Positions 44,833-53,294 of a DNA stretch of 64,000 nucleotides are shown here, piece by piece. The first letter of the stretch is position 1. Every line of letters starts with the position of its first letter. The position numbers were made by a program, and so were the translations under genes. Source of the stretch: Chromatiaceae bacterium (GTDB taxonomy: Bacteria > Pseudomonadota > Gammaproteobacteria > Chromatiales > Chromatiaceae); assembly GCA_024235215.1 (NCBI GenBank), contig JACKMU010000007.1, positions 1 to 64,000 of the forward strand, in the 5' to 3' direction. The notes under the pieces are model-generated. The model made no database searches. It was not told the origin of the DNA and worked only from the letters and a program-made list of their open reading frames with translations.

Positions 44833-46083
44833 CTATCTGTAGACATTGGTTGTCATTTGTGTATCGACTCGCCCAAAGAGAGTATACAGCAGGCCCAGAG
44901 GATCGTTTCTCTCGGCAAGTAGTTCGCGGCTCGCTCTTAACAGTGATTCTCCGACGCGACAGCGTTCCATAAAGAAATATCTGAAAAAATACTGGCCAAA
45001 CCAAATTGCCGTGGTTTTTGGTACGCTACCGGTTGTAGCTATGCAGCAAACGCGGTCGCCCGTTGTAAAACAGAAGCGGCCAGCCATCGAATATTCATTC
45101 CACTTGCTCAGATTTCCGGTGTTATATCCATTCAGGAATACAAGAACCAGCGATTTACTATCTCTGATCACCGGGGCGTCTAAACGCTCAAGGTCTGCCA
45201 CCGAAAGCGAACGTGTGTTCAGTTCGATATAACTGGATAGGGAGTCCGGATCTGTTGCCTGATGTGCGTGACCGAAAAAGTAAAAGCAATCTGCATCTAA
45301 ATCCCGCAAAACACTTTTCAGTGTTTGCACGTCGTGCTTTCCACACAATGTGAACCCCAAGCTAATTACTTTTTGGAATGGATGATCTGAGCTACCATGC
45401 GCACCGCTGTCGGTGCCGGGGCAGATTGCAGTTAGAATTTTTTTTGGATTTACGAAATTAACTTTTTTTGCAGTCCCAATACAATTCGCTTGTATCTCAT
45501 GCAAGAAACCAAAAAACTTTTCTGGTTCAATTGTAGTTCCGCCATCGCAGTCGTTGTGGTCTCCCACATACAGAAATGACCATGGAAACAGCGCATTATC
45601 GCTGTCAATATCGATGATTGCGGAATGAGACAACACGGAATGCACGGCATCGGCCAGCAACTGCTTAGAAGATGACGGCAACCCAACATAGTCTGATTGC
45701 CGAAAAAGCTTTCGGTAAACTGTCTTTCCCTCTATTGCAAATGGTGCGAGAACATTGTAAAGAACTTTTCTGTCAACTAGCGTCGAAGGCTCTCGGTCCA
45801 GCACCTGCCAGAGCTCTGATCGGTACAGCTCATTCAGTACTTTCAGTATAATCCGAGAGTGTCCCCCCAAATCAGCTTTGGTTCTGAAACTCAAAGTCTG
45901 ATCGGCACCAAATATATCGATAGCCTTCTTCTGCTCCGGAAAAGTGGCGTCCAGAGTAAATACAATTTTTCCTGCAAGCTCGTGATTCTCTCTGTCTATC
46001 CAATCCAAATTCAAATAGATCTTTTCCGTTTTAGGAGAATAATCGTGTGAAAAAATATCCAGCGGCAGTTGAAACTCCCACAT
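44833..46083 (-). CDS. CHAT-like (caspase-fold) protein lacking catalytic Cys
   Basis: 416 residues from ATG 46083, chosen because GGGAG lies seven bases upstream; the frame extends 35 codons further without an RBS. The C-terminal half follows the CHAT fold: DADCFYFFGHAHQATDPDSL (catalytic-type His272), LVLVFLNGYNTG, a TTGSVPKTTAIWFGQYFFRY segment, CRVGESLLRASRELL and DPLGLLYTLFG. In active CHAT proteases the second motif is LNACxxG; here Tyr320 replaces Cys. The N-terminal 200 residues are partly beta-rich with FPWSFLYVGDHNDCDG before the CHAT core. CHAT proteins are effectors in bacterial conflict systems; this one may be a pseudo-protease scaffold or sensor. Third of three minus-strand genes. 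Confidence 0.75.
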   Translation of the reverse strand: MWEFQLPLDIFSHDYSPKTEKIYLNLDWIDRENHELAGKIVFTLDATFPEQKKAIDIFGADQTLSFRTKADLGGHSRIILKVLNELYRSELWQVLDREPSTLVDRKVLYNVLAPFAIEGKTVYRKLFRQSDYVGLPSSSKQLLADAVHSVLSHSAIIDIDSDNALFPWSFLYVGDHNDCDGGTTIEPEKFFGFLHEIQANCIGTAKKVNFVNPKKILTAICPGTDSGAHGSSDHPFQKVISLGFTLCGKHDVQTLKSVLRDLDADCFYFFGHAHQATDPDSLSSYIELNTRSLSVADLERLDAPVIRDSKSLVLVFLNGYNTGNLSKWNEYSMAGRFCFTTGDRVCCIATTGSVPKTTAIWFGQYFFRYFFMERCRVGESLLRASRELLAERNDPLGLLYTLFGRVDTQMTTNVYR

Positions 46084-46138
46084 TTTTCGCTCCCTCTCTA
46101 TAACTTCCCATGCTTGACTCAATCGGCTTTTTTTCTTG

Positions 46139-47053
46139 TCAGAACTGTTCGATATTAACAGGAAAGCAGCTCTTGAAAACAGACTCATTGCGCTTCAGCA
46201 ATACAAGGCAAAGCTTAAACTCACCAGCATGTTCGGGAATGATTTCAAACGTAGCGCAACTATCGGTTTCCGTCTCTATCCTGAAATCACAGGATACTGG
46301 TTGGATGTCCGCACCGCCGCAAGTCATCAGAACTCTAATATTCTCGGCTTCCAGGCTATTTTCCCTACCGCTTACTGCTCCGCCCATTTCATTTTGTACT
46401 TGGTTGATTTTTCGATGCCCGCTGATTCTCAAGGTAACGTCAATCCATAGTGGAATACTCATGATAAACTTATGTGGTAGTTTTAGCCCGAATCTTTTAT
46501 CGCTGGATTTATCATCGCTGTTCTCTACGTATACGGAGAGTACTGGATCTGACCTTATCTGAGTTTCAAATAAATATTTTTCGATACTCTTCCTTAGTAG
46601 TTCCGGTACAAGATCATCGAACTCAAACTCACGGTATTCTCCCAGACCAGCTGCTTTGTTGCACATTCGTTCCACTGACTGCAGAGATACAGTATCGATT
46701 TCGTCCAATCTATTCGGACTTCTCACGCACCTGCACAGTATTATTTTCGTTTCATCCATTCTGTCAGGCTGACTCAGGTAGTCCAGACTTTCGGTCACGT
46801 GAACATAATTATTCAGCCAAACAAAGGCGAGAAGTATATCGCTTGACTCCAGCACCTCCTCCCAATCCTGGTTGCTGAGATAGCCGTGTTTGTCGGACGA
46901 CGTCTGGAACTCTATCAAGTGGAGTTGCACACCTGATTCCGATAGTCGTACATTCAGATCTTTTCTTGCCTGTTTGATGATTTCCGTAATCTGCGGTAAG
47001 TCGTCAGACACGACAAATGCAATTCGAATCAAGCGCACGATGCGTTTACTCAT
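46139..47053 (-). CDS. DUF4062-like N-terminal domain plus beta-rich domain
   Basis: 304 residues. The first 165 (IRIAFVVSDDLPQITEIIKQ, then LESSDILLAFVWLNNYVHV, ETKIILCRCVRSPNRLDEID, FEFDDLVPELLRKSIEKYLF) share the order of features with the N-terminus of the 981-residue protein upstream. They resemble the DUF4062/TIR-like Rossmannoid domains of conflict proteins. The last 130 are beta-rich and end IIPEHAGEFKLCLVLLKRNE, like Ig-type ternary-complex domains. No signal or membrane segment. It lies 264 bp after the large gene and 55 bp before the CHAT-like start, so it may bridge the two proteins. The start lacks an obvious RBS. Function inferred from context only. Confidence 0.6.
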   Translation of the reverse strand: MSKRIVRLIRIAFVVSDDLPQITEIIKQARKDLNVRLSESGVQLHLIEFQTSSDKHGYLSNQDWEEVLESSDILLAFVWLNNYVHVTESLDYLSQPDRMDETKIILCRCVRSPNRLDEIDTVSLQSVERMCNKAAGLGEYREFEFDDLVPELLRKSIEKYLFETQIRSDPVLSVYVENSDDKSSDKRFGLKLPHKFIMSIPLWIDVTLRISGHRKINQVQNEMGGAVSGRENSLEAENIRVLMTCGGADIQPVSCDFRIETETDSCATFEIIPEHAGEFKLCLVLLKRNESVFKSCFPVNIEQF

Positions 47054-47317
47054 AAAAAGAGATAGGAAACAACCTTTTCAGATCAAACAGATGATTACTG
47101 CATTACTTAGTTGCCATCAGCAAAATAATATAGATTTCAATTCAATAATTCATTTGGCAGTCCGAACAAAATCTCAAGTAACGGAATGCTGCGAACAATG
47201 CAACCATCGAAACTACCGGCGACGCAGCATTACAAAAACGGATAAAACTTGAAACCTTGGGCGATCCTGCCGTACTAAATACATCTATTAAATATATGAA
47301 TACCCACATAAACAACG

Positions 47318-50263
47318 CTACCCATGAAATTCAAGTTGTTTGAGAAAAAGCCAAATAGTATCCTTGACTGCCTTTCTTACATCAGGGCTATTGAGCAACA
47401 TTTTCAAATCCTGCTTCCCTCCTGGTTGAGAGGTCAGCCACATTGACTTCGTTTTCACAAACTCTATGCTTACATCACAATGCCGGTGGTGTAAGGCCTT
47501 AAGCACTACTGAACGCCTCGCGAATAAACCTGGTCTGTGTAGCAATGCCCGAAATAACTGCCTGTTGATATAGGGAAGCAGCAGATTCTCGATATTCTCC
47601 GTTGTAAAATGATTAATCGTGGCCAACGCTATTCGAGGGTCTTCACAAGCAATAAATTCTCTGAAATGCAAAACCTCTCCTGCCAGACGCCGCTGAATCG
47701 GCAGGGGATAATCCATAAGCTTTTCCGGCAGTTTAGTATCAGGTTCACCCAACTCCAAACGTCGACTGGCTAAGCTAGACCGCATTGCCTCCAGAAAATC
47801 CGAAGATTCCGAAAACACTGCATTGGTTATTGCAAGCCGATAGAGATCATCGAGTCTTTCGAAATAGGCAGTCTCCACGAAGAAATCGAGATTAAAAAAG
47901 AGTGTCAGCAGCATTCTGATTGCCCTGATTGAGGTTGTACTATCAGATGCCTCCGACTCGATCGCAGTCTGTAGACGCTGTCGAATACAATCGAAAAACA
48001 CTTTCATTTTCTGCGGTCTGTTTTTGATACTCGAAACCTGAGCTACAGCCAGTAGCGTATCCAGCGGAGTTCTTTCATGTGCAATACTTTTCCAGAGATC
48101 CTTTTCATCTAGTTGCTCAGCGGCTATTTCCCGAAGACGATTCTCTGGATAAGCAACCAAGACACATCTGAAAAGTACATTGCGATCATCTCTGGATAAA
48201 CTCCGATAATCCTGGTATGCGATTCTTCGCTTGCCGCTGAAGAATTCGACACATCTTTCCGTGGGCTCTTTCAAAAACCCCTGAATCAGCTCGAAACGTG
48301 ATCGAACAGAGGTTTCATCAATAAATGACAGAACATGATCGAAATAATCGTTATAGCAATTGGTATCGTCAGGATGTTTGTTGTTGAGCAGCAGGATACT
48401 TGCCAAAGACCACAGTTTGTTCCCAAGCTCTTCACGAACATAGCGATTAGATTTGTTTTGAAGGTAACGATGTGTATGATCTACATCTAAATTTAAGAAA
48501 TTCGTTACTGCCTCGGCTTCATCAAGTTCATCAGAATCCAACAGTTCATCTATACATTTGACAATTATTTTGTTTTCATCGGATCTTTTTTTCGATTCAG
48601 CCGAAACAGATCCATGATCATGGCTGAATATCTCAAGCTTATTCTTTTGCGCAATTATTTGATCTGCGTCGAAGGATTCAAGCAGTTGATTTGTGCGCTT
48701 GGTAAAAATCAAACGCCTACTTCCGGTTGCGGACAGAATGGCAGCCAGACTCGTATGAATATCCGGATAGTCAGACGTTCCCGAAAATATTTTCCGTACA
48801 CTGTTCCAGACGACCAGTTCGACATCTTTGGTTTGCGTGACATATTTGACTATCTGTTGATGTTCAATTGCAGTGTCAGAAGAACTCAACATTGATAAAT
48901 TTTGCTGTAGATATGAGAATGCAGAGTATATTTTATCAATCATCCGACTGATATCTTCGATATTCACGAATCGTATTGACCGTTCATTCTGGTCAAAACT
49001 CAGGACGTTTCGTATAAAAGAAAGCATATTGAATATTTTTAATATTTGTCCTGGAAAATCGCCGGTGAATCCCGACTGAGTTGCCCGTTTATCCCTCAAT
49101 ACATGAAGGACCTGGCCTTCATTGGTACCTCGAAAGCTAAATCGTCTGCCGATATCTTTTCCAAGCTCTCCGAAAAGACGATCACTTACACATAACTCAC
49201 CGCTGTTTACAGTTGTTTCTGATGCCCTGATCAGGTCGGACAAACTATCCCCCAGAATAAATCTGTCTTCTTCTTTGCTTTGAATTCCGACTGAACAGTT
49301 TGTTGCGGCGATCCTGATTTCAATCGGCAACGCTTGCGGATTCAATTCACGGCTCCCATTGAATTTTGGCAGCTCTTTGATGATCTGACTTGCAGCTCTT
49401 ATCGCCCTATCAGATTTGTCAGAGCCCCAGAAAGCAAATAACCGCTCTCCAAAAAACTCCTTTATGGAATCACCACCGTATTGAAAAACTGATTTAAGAA
49501 GAAAAATATCGAGGTGAACCAAAAGAGTCTTTGCCGTTGTATGCTCGAGTTTTTCAAATATCTCCTTTCTGTTGATAATATTGACATGCAGTATCGAGAG
49601 TGAGCAGGACTCCAGACCTCGCAGTGCTTCTTCAATGGCATCACCCGGAGAGCGATTGAGACTAAGGAAAAGCTCTTGCTTTGAATAGCCGGAAGACTCT
49701 CCCTGCAACCTGTTGACCTGATAACGTCGGAAAATGCGAATCAGGTCAGCGGTAAAGTTCTGTTGAAACTCCTCCAAATCAAAGTACGTTTTATACTCAA
49801 TGGGAAAACGCGACAGGATGTCGACGTCTGAGAACAATCGATTGACCTGGTTCAACTGCGAAGCGCTGATAGCTGATAATTCTCTAGCTGGGCGCAGACA
49901 CCGGTAGAGCAAAATATCCAGAATCCCATGTTGAATCAAACGCTCGCAATGACGTATATATTCCGTTGAATCCGTTTCTGAATCGGTGGATACTGAAAGA
50001 CTGATCGGCCCCATTCTATGCCAGAATATCCCGATAAATACATCAGAACTGTCATCCAGTTCCTGTCCCTTTTGAATCTTGATAACTTCGTCTATCGAAA
50101 AAACGACATCTAGGTAGTGAACAACAAACTCGATACCCGTATTACCTACAATATTTTTGGACTTATTTAAATTATCGACGACTAATTTTATTATTGTCCG
50201 CTCGGCGGGCATATCGTTTCCAAATCCGACATAGATCCTAATCTGATGTACCAGTTTAGTCAT
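47318..50263 (-). CDS. DUF4062-like sensor with degenerate nucleotide-cyclase-like domain
   Basis: 981 residues. Residues 6-180 form a DUF4062-like domain (RIYVGFGNDMPAERTIIKLV, SSDVFIGIFWHRMGPISLS, YFDLEEFQQNFTADLIRIFR). Residues about 221-390 follow the class III nucleotidyl-cyclase fold (LSILHVNIINRKEIFEKLE, QYGGDSIKEFFGERLFAFWG, IEIRIAATNCSVGI, DRFILGDSLSDLIRASET, GELCVSDRLFGEL). The two metal-binding Asp of true cyclases are Asn228 and Glu273 here, so catalysis is doubtful. The remaining 580 residues are helical, repeat-like, with no recognised family. No membrane segment. Probable first gene of the three-gene set; an ISL3 element ends 113 bp upstream. The DUF4062 N-terminus is known from NTPase conflict proteins; the combination with a cyclase fold is unfamiliar to me. 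Confidence 0.7.
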   Translation of the reverse strand: MTKLVHQIRIYVGFGNDMPAERTIIKLVVDNLNKSKNIVGNTGIEFVVHYLDVVFSIDEVIKIQKGQELDDSSDVFIGIFWHRMGPISLSVSTDSETDSTEYIRHCERLIQHGILDILLYRCLRPARELSAISASQLNQVNRLFSDVDILSRFPIEYKTYFDLEEFQQNFTADLIRIFRRYQVNRLQGESSGYSKQELFLSLNRSPGDAIEEALRGLESCSLSILHVNIINRKEIFEKLEHTTAKTLLVHLDIFLLKSVFQYGGDSIKEFFGERLFAFWGSDKSDRAIRAASQIIKELPKFNGSRELNPQALPIEIRIAATNCSVGIQSKEEDRFILGDSLSDLIRASETTVNSGELCVSDRLFGELGKDIGRRFSFRGTNEGQVLHVLRDKRATQSGFTGDFPGQILKIFNMLSFIRNVLSFDQNERSIRFVNIEDISRMIDKIYSAFSYLQQNLSMLSSSDTAIEHQQIVKYVTQTKDVELVVWNSVRKIFSGTSDYPDIHTSLAAILSATGSRRLIFTKRTNQLLESFDADQIIAQKNKLEIFSHDHGSVSAESKKRSDENKIIVKCIDELLDSDELDEAEAVTNFLNLDVDHTHRYLQNKSNRYVREELGNKLWSLASILLLNNKHPDDTNCYNDYFDHVLSFIDETSVRSRFELIQGFLKEPTERCVEFFSGKRRIAYQDYRSLSRDDRNVLFRCVLVAYPENRLREIAAEQLDEKDLWKSIAHERTPLDTLLAVAQVSSIKNRPQKMKVFFDCIRQRLQTAIESEASDSTTSIRAIRMLLTLFFNLDFFVETAYFERLDDLYRLAITNAVFSESSDFLEAMRSSLASRRLELGEPDTKLPEKLMDYPLPIQRRLAGEVLHFREFIACEDPRIALATINHFTTENIENLLLPYINRQLFRALLHRPGLFARRSVVLKALHHRHCDVSIEFVKTKSMWLTSQPGGKQDLKMLLNSPDVRKAVKDTIWLFLKQLEFHG

Positions 50264-50376
50264 GAGAGCTGAAACCGAGATCCTTTTCTATTAGTGCCGG
50301 TACCGGCGAGTGAAGACGATACTGAAATTTACTAAAAGTACCACTTTCCAGCAATTTTTCAGAGCATCATAAAAAT

Positions 50377-51788
50377 GCCTCGTCAGAAAAATTCGTGGGT
50401 CACTTTTGGGACAGGTAGAGCTCCAAGTGCATGATATAGAGCGATTTCAGCTGCATGATAAGTTCTGAATCCATACGCTTTTCTGGTAGTCAGTTTTGCT
50501 TTGTTGTTGAAACCCTCAACAATGCCGCTGGAAAACTGCTTTTTTGCCCGAAACCAGTTCAGCAGCAATGGCCGATGTTTCCTCAAACTGCGAGCGATCT
50601 CCTTCATCGGTTCAATCTTCGAGCGCATTGTTTTCGTGCACCATTTGTCCAGAAACCGTTCCGCCCAATAAGGCGATTTATACGACCAGAAGATCTGAAA
50701 CTCCTCTTTCAACAAGTAGCTCCTGATCGACTTCAAATTATACTGCAAGAGATCCGCCAGCTTTGTCTCCTGCTTATCGGTCAAGTTCTCCGGGCGTTTC
50801 AGCAACAGCCAGCGGCTCTTCGTCAGCACCGGATCATAACCTTGATCTTTCAACTCTTTCGCCTCCTGAGCGCGTACCTTGTCTATCGCCTTGCTCACGT
50901 TCGACATGATATGGAACCGGTCCAGAATATGGATCGCATGTCCCGCCTTTTTGGCAATCACTTTCAGGTAGGGCTTCCACATGTCACTGCAGATATAACC
51001 CAGCTCCTGGGTTCTTTCCTTGCCAAACCAGCGAAAGAACCCCAACAGGGTCTTGACCTTTCGCTTCTTGCCGATCCACAACAAGCGCCGACAACTCGTA
51101 TCGATCTGATAGACCAGCGTCAGGTATTTGTGGCCCCGCTGCCATTGAATCTCGTCGATACCAATAGCCTGAATACCCGACAGATCCCTGTGCGCCCGAC
51201 CCCAGGTGACCGCCATCTCTACCGAGCAGAAGACATGATCCCAGGTTGTGCGAAAGGCCTCGGCCACCTCTTTCCAGCTCAGGCGCCTGGCCCAGCCCGC
51301 CAGAAACCAAGCGTATGCTCCGGTCAGTCGGTGTTTCCCTTCCGACCAGGGCATCCGCTCCACCCGGATACCGCAGGTTGGACAATCAACCCGGCGCGGC
51401 ACATAGAGAAAAAACACCTTGATGCCCCATATTGGGATAAACTCAAATCTTCGAATCGGCAACCTGTCGTAACCGGATCCTTTGCAGCCACATTCAGAAC
51501 AGATCGGTCGGCTGTTGGCACGAGGGTGCAGTTCAACCTCTATCGTTGGTTCCTTCGCTTCTTCGACCCAGCGAATCGATCCGTAGACAAAAGATTTGAA
51601 TTTCTGGATCCGATTAAGGATAGTCTTCAGTTGCATCCTCGCTCCTTTTTTTCTGATGAATGGTTGGTCGCACTTCCATTTTCTCAGAATCGGAGCGCAG
51701 GATGCGCTATCTCTAAATCAAATCGTAAATTCGTACTCTTGGGGAGCTATCACTCCTCTTTTTTACCCACAAATTTTACTGAAGACCC
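50377..51788 (-). mobile_element. ISL3-family element, complete
   Basis: 1412 bp. The imperfect terminal inverted repeats span about 24 bp (left GCCTCGTCAGAAAAATTCGT, right complement GGGTCTTCAGTAAAATTTGT). They are flanked by a perfect 8-bp target duplication ATAAAAAT (50369-50376 and 51789-51796). It sits just upstream of the conflict gene set and could separate it from its original promoter. Confidence 0.93.
50383..51636 (-). CDS. ISL3-family transposase
   Basis: 417 residues, full length. N-terminal zinc-finger pair (RPICSECGCKGSGYDRLPIR and VDCPTCGIRVERMPW), HTH region WARRLSWKEVAEAFRTTWDH, and the DDE domain with Asp in AIGIDEIQWQRGHKYLT, Asp in YICSDMWKPYLKVI and Glu in SGIVEGFNNKAKLTTRKAYG. 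DRFHIMSNVSKAIDKVR between them is typical of ISL3. No lesion seen, so the element is probably competent. Confidence 0.94.
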   Translation of the reverse strand: MQLKTILNRIQKFKSFVYGSIRWVEEAKEPTIEVELHPRANSRPICSECGCKGSGYDRLPIRRFEFIPIWGIKVFFLYVPRRVDCPTCGIRVERMPWSEGKHRLTGAYAWFLAGWARRLSWKEVAEAFRTTWDHVFCSVEMAVTWGRAHRDLSGIQAIGIDEIQWQRGHKYLTLVYQIDTSCRRLLWIGKKRKVKTLLGFFRWFGKERTQELGYICSDMWKPYLKVIAKKAGHAIHILDRFHIMSNVSKAIDKVRAQEAKELKDQGYDPVLTKSRWLLLKRPENLTDKQETKLADLLQYNLKSIRSYLLKEEFQIFWSYKSPYWAERFLDKWCTKTMRSKIEPMKEIARSLRKHRPLLLNWFRAKKQFSSGIVEGFNNKAKLTTRKAYGFRTYHAAEIALYHALGALPVPKVTHEFF

Positions 51789-51901
51789 ATAAAAATAAAC
51801 TCTCTGCAGCACCATAACATGTTGAATGGAATTGTTGTGTATATCCTGGATCCGTGAATTAATCCTCGATAGATTTCAGATCACTGCTGTCCCATAAACT
51901 T

Positions 51902-53056
51902 TCATGAGAACTGCAGCCTTGTTTGAATTTGAGGAACCGATGGTTCCGGTGGGTCGCCAACAAGCAGAGCTCGAAGCTCGCGCCGCTCAAATAGATTGAG
52001 CTGCAGCAGGCGTAGAATCTGCTGAAAACTTTTATCGATCTGGCTGGCAAACTTGAGATAGGCCAGCAACAGGTAGACGCAAATGGCGATCCAGATCTGA
52101 GTCATCACGGCATTCCGGGAGGTTCCCAGAAAGCTCTTGATCTTCAGGTTCTGCTTGATCCATTTGAAGAATAATTCCACCTGCCAACGCGACTTGTAGA
52201 TATCGGCAATTGTCTTCACCGACAGCTTGAAATGATTGGTGAGAAAAACATAGCGATGGCCGGTCAGTGGATCCCGATAGCCGATTCGGCGCAGTCTTAT
52301 CGGGCATTTCTTCGAGGCCTGCTGGCCGGTGAATTCAATCGTATGATCACAGCTCAGGCCGGTCTTTGTATCGACTTCCCGGCGCGCCACAGTCCGGTAC
52401 CTGACATTCGACTTCAACCGGGTCACGAAGAATATTCCCTTATCCGTCAATTCATTAAACCAACCGTAATCGTTGTAACCCCGGTCCATGGCAATGATGC
52501 TGCCCTTTGGGAACTGCAGTAACTTGCCCCGGGTCACGTCATGGCAACTGCCTTCGCTGATCGACACGAACTCCGGCAGGTAACCGGCGTGGTTCAGGCC
52601 AACATGCAGCTTGATCGCGCCTTTTGTGCTGCGGAAATCTGCCCACGGAAACACCGACAGGCACAGATCAATTACCGAGGCATCCAGCGAATACAAGGGG
52701 TTCTTGAATTTGAATCCATGACCCGGTGTCACGCTGCGGCAGTGCTGCAGCAATTTCCCGAACAACGCTTCGTACAATGCATACGGCTTGTCCTCGTTCA
52801 TCCGCGACAGGTTTGATCTCGATAGCTTCGAACTGCCCAGGTGGTACAGCCGGTGCGCTTGACTGGTCACGTTATCAACGATATCCCGCAGGCTGTTGCG
52901 TCCGGTGAGTTGCGCCATGATCAGGTGGGTGAACTGTGACCAACGCGAGGCGTTACGAAACGCACGACCCGAATGGTGCTGCTTTGCCAGTGATTCGAAT
53001 TCATGTCTCGGTACAAATTTTAGGATCTGAGCAAGGATCGTATTACAATGCGCCAT
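51902..53056 (-). CDS. IS4-family transposase (DUF4372-type)
   Basis: 384 residues, apparently intact. The N-terminus MAHCNTILAQILKFVPRHEF followed by SRWSQFTHLIMAQLTGRNSL is the DUF4372 domain found in one IS4 branch. The DDE domain has NPLYSLDASVIDLCLSVFPW, GSIIAMDRGYNDYGWFNEL and IYKSRWQVELFFKWIKQNL. It differs in sequence and length from the IS4 element in the IS66 gene. I could not fix the terminal inverted repeats; the element probably extends about 50 bp beyond the gene on each side. Confidence 0.9.
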   Translation of the reverse strand: MAHCNTILAQILKFVPRHEFESLAKQHHSGRAFRNASRWSQFTHLIMAQLTGRNSLRDIVDNVTSQAHRLYHLGSSKLSRSNLSRMNEDKPYALYEALFGKLLQHCRSVTPGHGFKFKNPLYSLDASVIDLCLSVFPWADFRSTKGAIKLHVGLNHAGYLPEFVSISEGSCHDVTRGKLLQFPKGSIIAMDRGYNDYGWFNELTDKGIFFVTRLKSNVRYRTVARREVDTKTGLSCDHTIEFTGQQASKKCPIRLRRIGYRDPLTGHRYVFLTNHFKLSVKTIADIYKSRWQVELFFKWIKQNLKIKSFLGTSRNAVMTQIWIAICVYLLLAYLKFASQIDKSFQQILRLLQLNLFERRELRALLVGDPPEPSVPQIQTRLQFS

Positions 53057-53156
53057 GGCCTGGTTCTCTTAAATTATCAATAAGTTGTAGACAAACTCAT
53101 TGTATCAATTCCAGGAGAATCAGGCCTCCTACTTTTCTGTTAACGGAACAGCAGTG

Positions 53157-53183
53157 GGATTCGCCAAAAACCAAGGCGAATCC
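53157..53183. terminator. 9-bp perfect hairpin downstream of asparagine-synthase gene
   Basis: GGATTCGCC (53157-53165) and GGCGAATCC (53175-53183) with a 9-base loop. It lies 112 bp after the end of the minus-strand amidotransferase gene. No T-run follows in either direction, so an intrinsic terminator role is only possible; it might protect the 3' end of the transcript. Confidence 0.35.
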
Positions 53184-53294
53184 ATGAAGTTGGATTAGCA
53201 AGCTCGGATGACGCGCAACGAATTCCGGGTGGAACGGCGAAAGGGTCAAGTTCCGAGGAGGCAATTGCTGATGCGCTATCTTTCTCTTGACCCT

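Noticed and set aside
50455..51792. 445-codon plus-strand open frame
   Set aside because: Antisense to the intact ISL3 transposase; Gln/Pro/Arg-rich shadow translation.
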